A DNA stretch of 7,623 nt from Oscillospiraceae bacterium (GCA_014796735.1 JAAVIG010000053.1:1-7623), one strand, 5' to 3'. Numbered from the stretch's first letter, positions 1 to 5,859 are shown. Notes: generated by a model not told the origin, from the letters alone. Numbers and translations: made by a program.

Positions 1-1
1 A

Positions 2-643
2 AACGAGGCACTTAACCTTGCGAGAGTTGAGGAAACGGGTCTGAACGTACCTAAGATCCAAGAGGTATGTATGGTTGACGGCAAGTGGTGCATCGTCACC
101 GATTATATCGACGGCAAGACGCTTGCCAAATCCTGGGAGGATAACCCCTCAATGCTCGAGGATTATCTTAAGCTTTTTGTTGAGATCCAGCTTGATATTC
201 ACAATCACAGATGCGCGCTTCTGACCAAGCTTAAGGACAAGATGAGAAGAAAGATCTCATTGTGCGGACTTGACGCTACCACAAGATATGAGCTTTCCGC
301 CCGTCTTGACGGTATGCCCAAGCACGCTAAGCTTTGCCACGGCGACTTTACGCCCACCAACGTAATTTTAAAGAGCGACGGAACTCCTTACATTTTGGAC
401 TGGGCTCACGCTACGCAGGGCAACGCAGGCGCCGACGCCGCAAGAACATACCTGCGCTTTAACCTTAAGAATGACACCGAGATCGCGGAAAAGTATCTTA
501 ATCTCTTCTGCGAGATGAACGACATGCCCAAGCAGTACGTTCAGCGGTGGATGCCTATCGTTGCGGCTTCACAGCTTGCAAAGGGCAAGCCCGAGGAAAA
601 GGAATTGCTTACCAGTTGGGCAAGCGTCTGCGAGTATCAGTAA
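2..643 (+). CDS. Phosphotransferase of the aminoglycoside/choline kinase (APH) family, 5' end missing
   Basis: The reading frame is open from base 2, so the gene begins left of the window and the internal ATG at 71 is not its start; 213 residues are visible. The family uses ATP to phosphorylate small hydroxylated substrates in the cytoplasm. The signature seen is CHGDFTPTN: the catalytic Asp is at bases 344-346 and the Asn of the HGDxxxxN (Brenner) motif follows. The metal-binding Asp of ILDW is at 398-400, followed by a GADAARTYL stretch common in this family. The N-terminal lobe with the nucleotide-binding loop is mostly outside the window. The substrate cannot be told: aminoglycoside resistance, choline/thiamine kinase-like and fructosamine kinase-like members share these motifs, so resistance should not be assumed. 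A palindrome at 653-685 separates it from the hydrogenase cluster. Confidence 0.85.
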   Translation, partial: NEALNLARVEETGLNVPKIQEVCMVDGKWCIVTDYIDGKTLAKSWEDNPSMLEDYLKLFVEIQLDIHNHRCALLTKLKDKMRRKISLCGLDATTRYELSARLDGMPKHAKLCHGDFTPTNVILKSDGTPYILDWAHATQGNAGADAARTYLRFNLKNDTEIAEKYLNLFCEMNDMPKQYVQRWMPIVAASQLAKGKPEEKELLTSWASVCEYQ

Positions 644-652
644 AATTTAACT

Positions 653-685
653 CAATTTATGCTGGCATTATGTCAGCATAAATTG
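653..685 (+). terminator. Long palindrome after the phosphotransferase gene, probable terminator or 3'-end hairpin
   Basis: A perfect 12-base inverted repeat pairs 653-664 (CAATTTATGCTG) with 674-685. In RNA the stem can extend inward by three pairs (one G-U) to a three-base loop. It begins nine bases after the stop codon. The run after the hairpin is only GGTTTAAG, so it lacks the clean U tract of a classical intrinsic terminator. It may still end transcription weakly or protect the 3' end of the mRNA. Confidence 0.45.
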
Positions 686-751
686 GTTTAAGAGACTTGT
701 AACAGTATTATGGGTTTTTTACCCCTATACCGTTTTCATGGTATCGATAAA

Positions 752-775
752 ATACATAACCAGCCGCTTTCGGCG
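752..775 (+). repeat. Partial relative of the 1056-1246 element, before the first cluster gene
   Basis: ATACATAACC at 752-761 shares nine bases (TACATAACC) with 1158-1166 of the large structured element. In both places a short GC hairpin follows: here GCCG, loop CTTT, CGGC at 763-774; there CGCC, loop TATC, GGCG at 1169-1180. The hairpin here is followed by the ribosome site GAAAGGAAC. I read it as a degenerate half copy of the same repeat family or a shared leader motif. The match is short, so chance similarity is possible. Confidence 0.35.
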
Positions 776-791
776 GCGAAAGGAACATATT

Positions 792-1046
792 ATGGTAAAC
801 GTAAACGTATGTGTAGGCAGCTCCTGCCATATCAGAGGATCGTACAAGATCATAGAGCTTATCAATAACGCCGTTAAAGAAAACGAGCTTACCGAAAAGG
901 TGAAGGTGTCCGCGGCTTTTTGTCTCGGACACTGTATGAACGGCGTTTCGGTAAAGGTGAACGAACAGGTTTTCGGAGTAAACGAGGACAGCTTTAATGA
1001 ATTTTTTGAGGAAAACATTAAAAAACCCGCTTTGGCAGAGGGTTAA
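792..1046 (+). CDS. Small thioredoxin-like [2Fe-2S] protein (NuoE/HydC-like, core domain only)
   Basis: This is an 84-residue cytoplasmic iron-sulfur protein. The start at 792 is chosen over an upstream in-frame ATG at 738 because GAAAGGA at 778-784 lies seven bases before 792. The 18 extra residues from 738 are basic and unlike the family. The four Cys of the thioredoxin-fold [2Fe-2S] ferredoxin family are visible as CVGSSC (Cys7, Cys12) and CLGHC (Cys44, Cys48), giving the C-x4-C ... C-x3-C pattern of NuoE and clostridial [2Fe-2S] ferredoxins. It is about half the length of NuoE and lacks its N-terminal helical extension. Standing first in a row with two [FeFe] hydrogenases, it probably carries electrons to or from them, or acts as a redox input to HydS; this role is inferred. 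No NAD- or flavin-binding partner is in the window. Confidence 0.88.
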   Translation: MVNVNVCVGSSCHIRGSYKIIELINNAVKENELTEKVKVSAAFCLGHCMNGVSVKVNEQVFGVNEDSFNEFFEENIKKPALAEG

Positions 1047-1055
1047 ACTGTTTTA

Positions 1056-1151
1056 ATACTAATAACCGTTTAAAAAGCGGATAAACCGCTTTTTAAACGC
1101 CCCGCCGCTTTGCGGCGGGGCGAGGGAGCAAAGCTCCCTCGGTTATTGTAT
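1056..1151. repeat. Left cloverleaf-like unit of the structured element
   Basis: ATACTAATAACC (1056-1067) can pair locally with GGTTATTGTAT (1141-1151), giving 11 pairs with one bulged T at 1060. This stem would close over three hairpins: an AT-rich 14-bp stem (loop 1081-1085), a GC-rich stem with loop TTT at 1109-1111, and a stem with loop AAA at 1130-1132. This is an alternative to pairing the left end with the far right end at 1235-1246. Confidence 0.5.
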
Positions 1152-1157
1152 TGAACG

Positions 1158-1246
1158 TACATAACCGACGCCTATCGGCGCCCCTTCGGCTTCGCCGAAG
1201 GATTTGATTTGTGGATTTTATCCACAAATCAAATGGTTATTAGTAT
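1158..1246. repeat. Right cloverleaf-like unit of the structured element, mirror order of the left unit
   Basis: TACATAACC (1158-1166) can pair locally with GGTTATTAGTA (1235-1245), nine pairs with a two-base bulge. It would close over a 4-bp stem, an 8-bp stem with loop TTC (1191-1193), and a 15-bp AT-rich stem with loop TTT (1217-1219). The order here is GC, GC, AT-rich; the left unit is AT-rich, GC, GC. The two units therefore face each other head to head. The stem sequences differ, so the likeness is in architecture and closing sequences only. Confidence 0.5.
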
Positions 1247-1248
1247 AA

Positions 1249-1255
1249 GAAAGGA
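1249..1255 (+). promoter_or_regulatory. Ribosome-binding site of hydS, abutting the structured element
   Basis: GAAAGGA lies 11 bases before the ATG at 1267, rather far but the only candidate. It starts two bases after the element's right terminal repeat. Beyond the mismatch at 1055/1247, bases 1248-1251 can also pair (one G-U) with TTTT at 1051-1054, so the 5' edge of the site may be drawn into the closing stem. The same GAAAGGAAC string stands before the genes at 792 and 4170. Confidence 0.7.
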
Positions 1256-1266
1256 ACGGTCATAAA

Positions 1267-2949
1267 ATGTCACAGTACCTTAAACTGAAAAAATCCAACT
1301 GTAAAAACTGCTACAAATGTATTCGTCACTGCCCCGTCAAATCCATACGCTTTTTTGAAAACCAAGCCTTTATTGTAGATGAGGAATGTATTCTCTGCGG
1401 ACAGTGCTTTGTGGTATGTCCTCAGAACGCAAAGGAGATCAAAAACGACGTTGATAAAGCCAAGGAGCTTATCAAAAGCGGCGCGCCCGTTATTGCCAGC
1501 GTTGCGCCGTCCTTTGTGGCAAACTATGAGGGTCTTACTATCACCGCTTTAAAGAACGCTTTAAAGAAATTAGGTTTTGCCGACGCGGAGGAAACCGCCG
1601 AGGGCGCAACGGTGGTGAAGCAAAAGTACGACGAAATGGTGGACAAGGGAGAACAGAAGCTTATTATCTCCTCCTGCTGCCACTCGGTAAATGTGCTTAT
1701 CCAGAAGCATTTCCCCGAAGCGCTTCCTTATCTTGCAAAGGTGGTATCCCCGATGCAGGCGCACTCTCTGGAAATTAAAACAAGAAATCCCGAGGCAAAA
1801 ACGGTGTTTATCGGCCCCTGCATTTCCAAAAAGGCGGAGGCGGACGAATATCCCGATATAGTGGACTGCGTACTGACCTTCGAGGAGCTTACACAGTGGC
1901 TTAACGACGAAAAGATTGGGCTTGAGCCCGCCGATGACAGCGAAGAGCTCGGCGGCAGAGCGCGTCTGTTCCCCACGGGCGGCGGCGTTCTCCGCTCAAT
2001 GGAGTGCAAAAACAAGGATTATACATATATCCATGTAGACGGCGTGGAAAACTGCGTAAACGCGCTTAAGGAAATAGTAAGCGGAAACATGGACAAGTGC
2101 TTTATCGAGATGTCCGCCTGCTACGGAAGCTGTATAAGCGGCCCCGTTATCGAAAGAAACAGACACGCTTTTGTCACCAACACTGGAATAGTAGACAAGT
2201 ACGCGAAGGTCGCCGACTTTAACGCAACCCCTCTTTCCGATGAAAAAATGGCTAAGGATATGAAGTTTATCGGCGTTAAGCGTCTTATGCCGGGCAGCAA
2301 GGCAATTGATGAGATACTCAGAAAAATGGGCAAGAGAAGCCCCGAGGACGAGTTGAACTGCGGAAGCTGCGGCTACAATACCTGCCGTGAAAAAGCCATT
2401 GCGGTATTTAACGGAAAGGCTGACCTTTCAATGTGCCTGCCATTCTTAAAGGAAAAGGCGGAAAGCTTCTCCGATACCATTATCAAAAACACTCCCAACG
2501 CCATTATCGTGCTTAACGAATCCCTTGAGGTACAGCAGATAAACAAGTCGGCGTTAAAGCTTATGAATATCTCCAACGCCTCGGACGTTTTAGGCGAGCA
2601 GGTGGTTCGTATTCTCGATCCTCTGCCCTTCTTCGAGGTGATAGAAAGCGGCGTTAACATTCACGACAAGCGTATTTTCCTTGCGGAGTACAACAAATAC
2701 GTTGAGCAGACCTTGATATACGATCCCGGCTATCATATCGTAATGAGCATTATGCGCGACGTTACCGACGAGGAGTTGGCGCAGCGCAGCAAGGACGAAT
2801 TGAGCCGCAGTACAATAGAGATAACCGACAAGGTTATTGAAAAGCAGATGACCGCTGTTCAGGAGATCGCGTCTCTGCTGGGTGAGACCACCGCCGAAAC
2901 TAAAATTGCTCTTACCAAGCTTAAAGAATCCTTATCCGCAAAATCGTAA
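1267..2949 (+). CDS. hydS: Sensory [FeFe] hydrogenase with PAS domain (HydS type, group C)
   Basis: This is a 560-residue soluble protein, probably a hydrogen or redox sensor. Domains in order: a 2[4Fe-4S] ferredoxin (Cys12, 15, 18, 22 and 41, 44, 47, 51); an H-cluster domain at about 73-320 with motifs SSCCHS (135-140), GPCISKKAE (183-191) and EMSACYGSC (281-289), so ligands Cys138, 185, 285 and 289; an extra CxxCxxxxC...C iron-sulfur module (Cys365, 368, 373, 390); a PAS domain at about 400-500; and a C-terminal charged helix, probably coiled coil, at 500-560. Gly replaces Met before the second-motif Cys and Ser replaces Met in the third motif. These changes are typical of sensory rather than catalytic enzymes, but the proton-transfer Cys (137) is kept. 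There is no kinase, methyl-accepting or DNA-binding output domain. The phosphatase gene begins 20 bases after the stop, which fits the phosphatase-linked class. The sensing role is inferred from family and context. Confidence 0.9.
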   Translation: MSQYLKLKKSNCKNCYKCIRHCPVKSIRFFENQAFIVDEECILCGQCFVVCPQNAKEIKNDVDKAKELIKSGAPVIASVAPSFVANYEGLTITALKNALKKLGFADAEETAEGATVVKQKYDEMVDKGEQKLIISSCCHSVNVLIQKHFPEALPYLAKVVSPMQAHSLEIKTRNPEAKTVFIGPCISKKAEADEYPDIVDCVLTFEELTQWLNDEKIGLEPADDSEELGGRARLFPTGGGVLRSMECKNKDYTYIHVDGVENCVNALKEIVSGNMDKCFIEMSACYGSCISGPVIERNRHAFVTNTGIVDKYAKVADFNATPLSDEKMAKDMKFIGVKRLMPGSKAIDEILRKMGKRSPEDELNCGSCGYNTCREKAIAVFNGKADLSMCLPFLKEKAESFSDTIIKNTPNAIIVLNESLEVQQINKSALKLMNISNASDVLGEQVVRILDPLPFFEVIESGVNIHDKRIFLAEYNKYVEQTLIYDPGYHIVMSIMRDVTDEELAQRSKDELSRSTIEITDKVIEKQMTAVQEIASLLGETTAETKIALTKLKESLSAKS

Positions 2950-2954
2950 AGTGT

Positions 2955-2963
2955 TAAGGAGGG
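2955..2963 (+). promoter_or_regulatory. Strong ribosome-binding site of the phosphatase gene
   Basis: TAAGGAGGG is a near-perfect Shine-Dalgarno sequence with about seven bases to the ATG at 2970. It differs from the GAAAGGAAC sites of the other three cluster genes and suggests the phosphatase is translated efficiently. Confidence 0.8.
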
Positions 2964-2969
2964 ATCAAT

Positions 2970-4142
2970 ATGAATAATTTATGTACCGATATTGGTTATT
3001 ACAGCCTTAATCACGTTAACGAACAGCTTTGCGGGGATCAGATAAGCGTGGTAAAGCCCGACGACGATACGGAAATAGTGGTGCTGGCGGACGGATTGGG
3101 AAGCGGCGTAAAGGCTTGTATTCTTTCTACTCTTACCTCCAAGATAATTTCCACCATGATGGCGCAGTCGATGCCCGTTGAGGAGTGTGTAAGCACCATT
3201 GCATCAACGCTCCCCGTTTGTAAGGTAAGGGGAGTGGCTTACTCCACCTTTACCATTCTGAAAATATTCGGCAACGAGGAAGCGGAAATAATCCAGTACG
3301 ATAATCCCCATGTTATACTGCTTCGTGACGGCAAAAACTTCGTTTACCCCGAAACTGCCACCGAAATGGGCGGAAAGACTATCTACCGCTCTAAGATAAA
3401 GCTTCAGGAAAATGACGTGTTTATCTTAATGAGCGACGGCTGTATTCACGCGGGCGTGGGAATGGCTTTAAACTACGGTTGGCAGAGAGACAATATCATT
3501 GACTACATGGAGAAGAATTACAGCCCCGATTACACCGCAAAGGCTCTTACCACCGTGCTTCTTGACGAGTGCAACAAGCTTTACGGGGGAAATCCCGGGG
3601 ACGACACCACCGTTTGCTCGGTAAAGATAAGGCAAAGACAGCCCGTAAACCTTATGATAGGCCCTCCCTCCGATCCGAAGGACGTTGCGAAAATGATGTC
3701 GCTGTTTTTCTCGAAGCAGGGTAAGCATATAGTCTGCGGCGGCACTACCTCGTCATTGGCAGGACAGTATCTGGGCAAGCCCGTTTTGCCGAGTCTGGAT
3801 TACTTAGACCCCGAGATACCACCTACCGCCACAATAGAAGGCGTTGACCTTGTGACCGAGGGAGTAATTACCATAAACCGCGTGGTGTTATACGCTCAAA
3901 GCTATATTTCCGACAACGAAAAGTTCAGCGATTGGAGCTACGGCTTGGACGGTGCTTCCGCAATTTCGAGAATGTTGTTTGAGGAAGCCACCGACATAAA
4001 CTTTTTTGTAGGCAGGGCCGCAAATCCCGCACATCAGAATCCCGATCTGCCCATAGGCTTCAACATAAAAATGCGCCTTGTGGAACAGCTTTCCGAAGCC
4101 TTAAAGGTTATGGGAAAGAAAATTAAGGTAAGCTACTTTTAA
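2970..4142 (+). CDS. PP2C/SpoIIE-type serine/threonine phosphatase with an unassigned C-terminal domain
   Basis: This is a 390-residue soluble protein. Residues 1-222 form a SpoIIE/PP2C-like metal-dependent phosphatase domain, which removes phosphate from Ser/Thr of a partner protein. The acidic metal-binding positions are visible: Asp23 (CGDQ), Asp41 in ADGLGSG, Asp156 in MSDG, and Asp211-Asp212 in PGDDTT. Residues 224-390 form a second region I cannot assign; it holds CGGTTSSLAGQYLGK at 256-270 and a long tail without transmembrane segments. The gene lies 20 bases after hydS and 27 before the group B hydrogenase, so all three should share a transcript. In SpoIIE/RsbU systems such phosphatases act on anti-anti-sigma proteins; no such partner is in the window, so the substrate is unknown. 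The likely input is HydS. A phosphatase gene is known beside hydS in Ruminococcus albus. Confidence 0.87.
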   Translation: MNNLCTDIGYYSLNHVNEQLCGDQISVVKPDDDTEIVVLADGLGSGVKACILSTLTSKIISTMMAQSMPVEECVSTIASTLPVCKVRGVAYSTFTILKIFGNEEAEIIQYDNPHVILLRDGKNFVYPETATEMGGKTIYRSKIKLQENDVFILMSDGCIHAGVGMALNYGWQRDNIIDYMEKNYSPDYTAKALTTVLLDECNKLYGGNPGDDTTVCSVKIRQRQPVNLMIGPPSDPKDVAKMMSLFFSKQGKHIVCGGTTSSLAGQYLGKPVLPSLDYLDPEIPPTATIEGVDLVTEGVITINRVVLYAQSYISDNEKFSDWSYGLDGASAISRMLFEEATDINFFVGRAANPAHQNPDLPIGFNIKMRLVEQLSEALKVMGKKIKVSYF

Positions 4143-4169
4143 TGTGATCTTGAGAAAGGAACCTATTTT

Positions 4170-5600
4170 ATGAGAAAGTTCGATACACAAGTACAGTACC
4201 TTAAATATAAGGTATTAAGGGAAGTAGCGCGCTGCGCCTTTGAGGACAGATTGTTTGACTGCTACAACGATATTCCCAAAATCATAGTCAAGGGCAAGGA
4301 AGCCACCATGCGCTGCTGCGTTTACAAGGAAAGAGCGATTGTCTCCGAACGCATTAAGCTTGCAACGGGAGGAGACAAAAGCAATTCCAACGTTATCGAG
4401 GTAATAGAGATCGCCTGCGACGAATGTCCCGTAAGCGGATATACCGTTACCGACTCCTGCCGCGGCTGTATCGCCCACCGCTGCGAGGATAACTGCCCCA
4501 AAGGAGCGATATACTTTGACAGAAATCAGAAAGCCCATATTGATAAGGAAAAGTGCGTGGAGTGCGGCAAATGCGCTAAGGTCTGCCCTTACACGGCGAT
4601 CACCAACAGCAAGCGTCCCTGTGAAAACGCCTGCAAGATCGGTGCCATTTCAATGAACGAGGACAAGTGCGCCGCTATAAACTACGACAAGTGTATTTCC
4701 TGCGGTGCCTGCGTTTATCAGTGTCCTTTCGGCGCTGTTTCGGAAAAAAGCTTTATTCTGGACGTTATCGATTTTATCAAGAAGAGCGAAAACAACAGCA
4801 AGTACAGGGTTTACGCGGTTATCGCCCCCTCTATCTCCAGCCAGTTCAGCTACGCTAAATTGGGACAGGTGGTAACGGGTATAAAAGAGCTGGGCTTCCA
4901 CCATGTTGTTGAAGCGGCTCTGGGCGCGGACTTGGTAGCGTACAAGGAGGCAAGGGAGTTAAAAGAAAAGGAATTTCTGACCAGCTCCTGCTGTCCCGCC
5001 TTTGTAAAGTACATTGAGACCCAGTTCCCGCAGCTTAAGGAAAATATCTCCCACAATCTTTCCCCTATGGCAGAGATAGCGAAGTATATCAAGGAGCAGG
5101 ATCCCGAGTGCAAGATAGTGTTTATAGGCCCCTGTACCGCCAAAAAAGCTGAGTTTCAGAGGGAAACGGTAAAGCCGTACATAGACAGCGTTATAACCTT
5201 TGAGGAATTACAGGCGCTGTTTGACGGAAAGGGCTTGGAAATCAATACCTTAGAAGAGGGCGTTCTGGATAACGCTTCCTATTACGGAAGAATCTTCGCA
5301 AGAAGCGGCGGTCTTGCCGATGCGGTGGAGGAGGCTATCAAGGAGCAGGAGCCGACGGACTTCAAGCTTAACGCGATCTCCTGCGACGGTATCGAGGAGT
5401 GCAGAATGGCACTGCTTAAGGCTTCCAAAAAGGTGCTGCCCAATAACTTCATTGAGGGTATGGCTTGCGTGGGCGGCTGTATAGGCGGCGCGGGCTGTCT
5501 GACCCACGGAGAGAAGAACAGGAACGAGGTAGACAAGTACGGCAAGGAAGCTTATGAAAAGTCTATCAAGAAGGCTATTTCGATTTATATTGACGAGTAA
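4170..5600 (+). CDS. hydA: [FeFe] hydrogenase, group B, monomeric and ferredoxin-linked
   Basis: This 476-residue cytoplasmic enzyme interconverts protons and H2 at an H-cluster, probably using reduced ferredoxin. Its AAAGGA site (4155-4160) lies nine bases before the ATG. The N-terminal 90 residues carry scattered Cys (22, 31, 49, 50, 83, 86). A four-Cys set follows (97, 100, 105, 109), then two ferredoxin-type [4Fe-4S] motifs (129, 132, 135, 139 and 175, 178, 181, 185) with Cys151, 155 and 167 between them. The H-cluster domain has TSSCCPAF (271-278), GPCTAKKAE (320-328) and EGMACVGGC (429-437), so ligands Cys275, 322, 433 and 437, with proton-transfer Cys274 kept. The motif set and the Cys-rich N-terminus match the group B family, for which biochemical data are sparse. 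It is the last gene of the cluster, closed by the terminator at 5654-5693. Maturases HydE, HydF and HydG are not in this window. Confidence 0.92.
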   Translation: MRKFDTQVQYLKYKVLREVARCAFEDRLFDCYNDIPKIIVKGKEATMRCCVYKERAIVSERIKLATGGDKSNSNVIEVIEIACDECPVSGYTVTDSCRGCIAHRCEDNCPKGAIYFDRNQKAHIDKEKCVECGKCAKVCPYTAITNSKRPCENACKIGAISMNEDKCAAINYDKCISCGACVYQCPFGAVSEKSFILDVIDFIKKSENNSKYRVYAVIAPSISSQFSYAKLGQVVTGIKELGFHHVVEAALGADLVAYKEARELKEKEFLTSSCCPAFVKYIETQFPQLKENISHNLSPMAEIAKYIKEQDPECKIVFIGPCTAKKAEFQRETVKPYIDSVITFEELQALFDGKGLEINTLEEGVLDNASYYGRIFARSGGLADAVEEAIKEQEPTDFKLNAISCDGIEECRMALLKASKKVLPNNFIEGMACVGGCIGGAGCLTHGEKNRNEVDKYGKEAYEKSIKKAISIYIDE

Positions 5601-5653
5601 AATTAAGCAATACGGGCTGTAAAAATGCCCGCGAAACATGATTTTTGGAAAAG

Positions 5654-5693
5654 GCTGTGATCCCGCCGTTATCGGTGGGATCACAGCTTTTTT
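5654..5693 (+). terminator. Strong intrinsic terminator of the hydrogenase cluster
   Basis: A 15-bp stem (one G-U pair) joins 5654-5668 to 5673-5687 with loop TTAT. The core GCTGTGATCCC and its complement are perfect, and six T follow at 5688-5693. An A-rich stretch precedes the stem. It lies 53 bases after the hydrogenase stop. Confidence 0.93.
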
Positions 5694-5746
5694 GAGAGCG
5701 TTTTTACAGTCCTATTGTTTTTGTTTGTGAGGAAAAATGCTTTTAT

Positions 5747-5777
5747 CCGACCGTTGTTTTCGGCGGTTGGAATTTTT
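5747..5777 (+). terminator. Weak hairpin with T run, possible second terminator
   Basis: CCGACCG (5747-5753) pairs with CGGTTGG (5764-5770), seven pairs with one G-U, followed by AA and five T at 5773-5777. It sits between the main terminator and the next promoter. The stem is short and imperfect, so it may be only a backup or chance. Confidence 0.3.
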
Positions 5778-5798
5778 GATTTAAAACCTATTATTTTG

Positions 5799-5826
5799 TT
5801 GACATTTTTATTTGATATGATATAAT
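5799..5826 (+). promoter_or_regulatory. Perfect-consensus sigma-A promoter with extended -10
   Basis: TTGACA at 5799-5804 and TATAAT at 5821-5826 are separated by 16 bases. The TG at 5818-5819 makes an extended -10 (TGATATAAT). Transcription should start near 5833, leaving a leader of about 27 bases before the ATG at 5860. The ribosome site AGAAGGA is at 5842-5848. No operator-like palindrome is evident around it. Confidence 0.93.
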
Positions 5827-5859
5827 AAAGTAAAGTAAAAGAGAAGGACGACCGCAAAT

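Larger units (their letters stand above)
1056..1246. repeat. Compact multi-hairpin element with perfect 12-base terminal inverted repeats
   Basis: This fills most of the 220-base gap before hydS. The ends are ATACTAATAACC (1056-1067) and its exact reverse complement at 1235-1246. Inside are, in order: a 14-bp stem 1067-1080/1086-1099; a GC-rich stem 1099-1108/1112-1121; an 8-9-bp stem 1121-1129/1133-1141; a central stem 1141-1150/1158-1166 with one bulge; a 4-bp stem 1169-1172/1177-1180; an 8-bp stem 1183-1190/1194-1201; and a perfect 15-bp stem 1202-1216/1220-1234. Neighbouring hairpins abut with almost no spacer, and four have three-base loops. No U tract follows any hairpin, so they are not ordinary terminators, and no protein frame is evident. 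It could be a MITE/REP-like non-autonomous mobile element or a structured leader RNA in the cluster transcript. I do not recognise it as a known RNA family. Confidence 0.8.

Noticed and set aside
71..73. ATG at 71 as the true start of the phosphotransferase
   Set aside because: The frame is open to the left edge with plausible kinase-lobe sequence, and no ribosome site precedes 71.
697..753. Sigma-A promoter for the hydrogenase cluster (TTGTAA at 697, TATAC or TAAAAT boxes downstream)
   Set aside because: Spacings are 22 or more bases and the boxes are weak; no convincing -35/-10 pair was found, so the cluster promoter is left unassigned.
738..791. Upstream in-frame ATG at 738 as start of the [2Fe-2S] protein
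   Set aside because: It has no ribosome site, and the added 18 residues are basic and cover the hairpin and the GAAAGGA site; ATG 792 has proper spacing and begins the family fold.
1099..1234. Hairpins of the large element as intrinsic terminators or attenuator
   Set aside because: None is followed by a U tract, and GGTTATTAG follows the last stem.
1047..1266. CRISPR array or tRNA cluster in the hairpin-rich gap
   Set aside because: No direct repeats with regular spacers, and no tRNA T-loop or acceptor pattern; the cloverleaf-like shape comes from abutting perfect hairpins.
644..1266. Rex-type operator (TTGTTAA-N4-TTAACAA) controlling the cluster
   Set aside because: No palindrome of that form was found in either upstream gap.
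5613..5631. Small hairpin CGGGC/GCCCG after the hydrogenase stop
   Set aside because: Only five pairs with a nine-base loop and no T run; the strong terminator just after explains the end.
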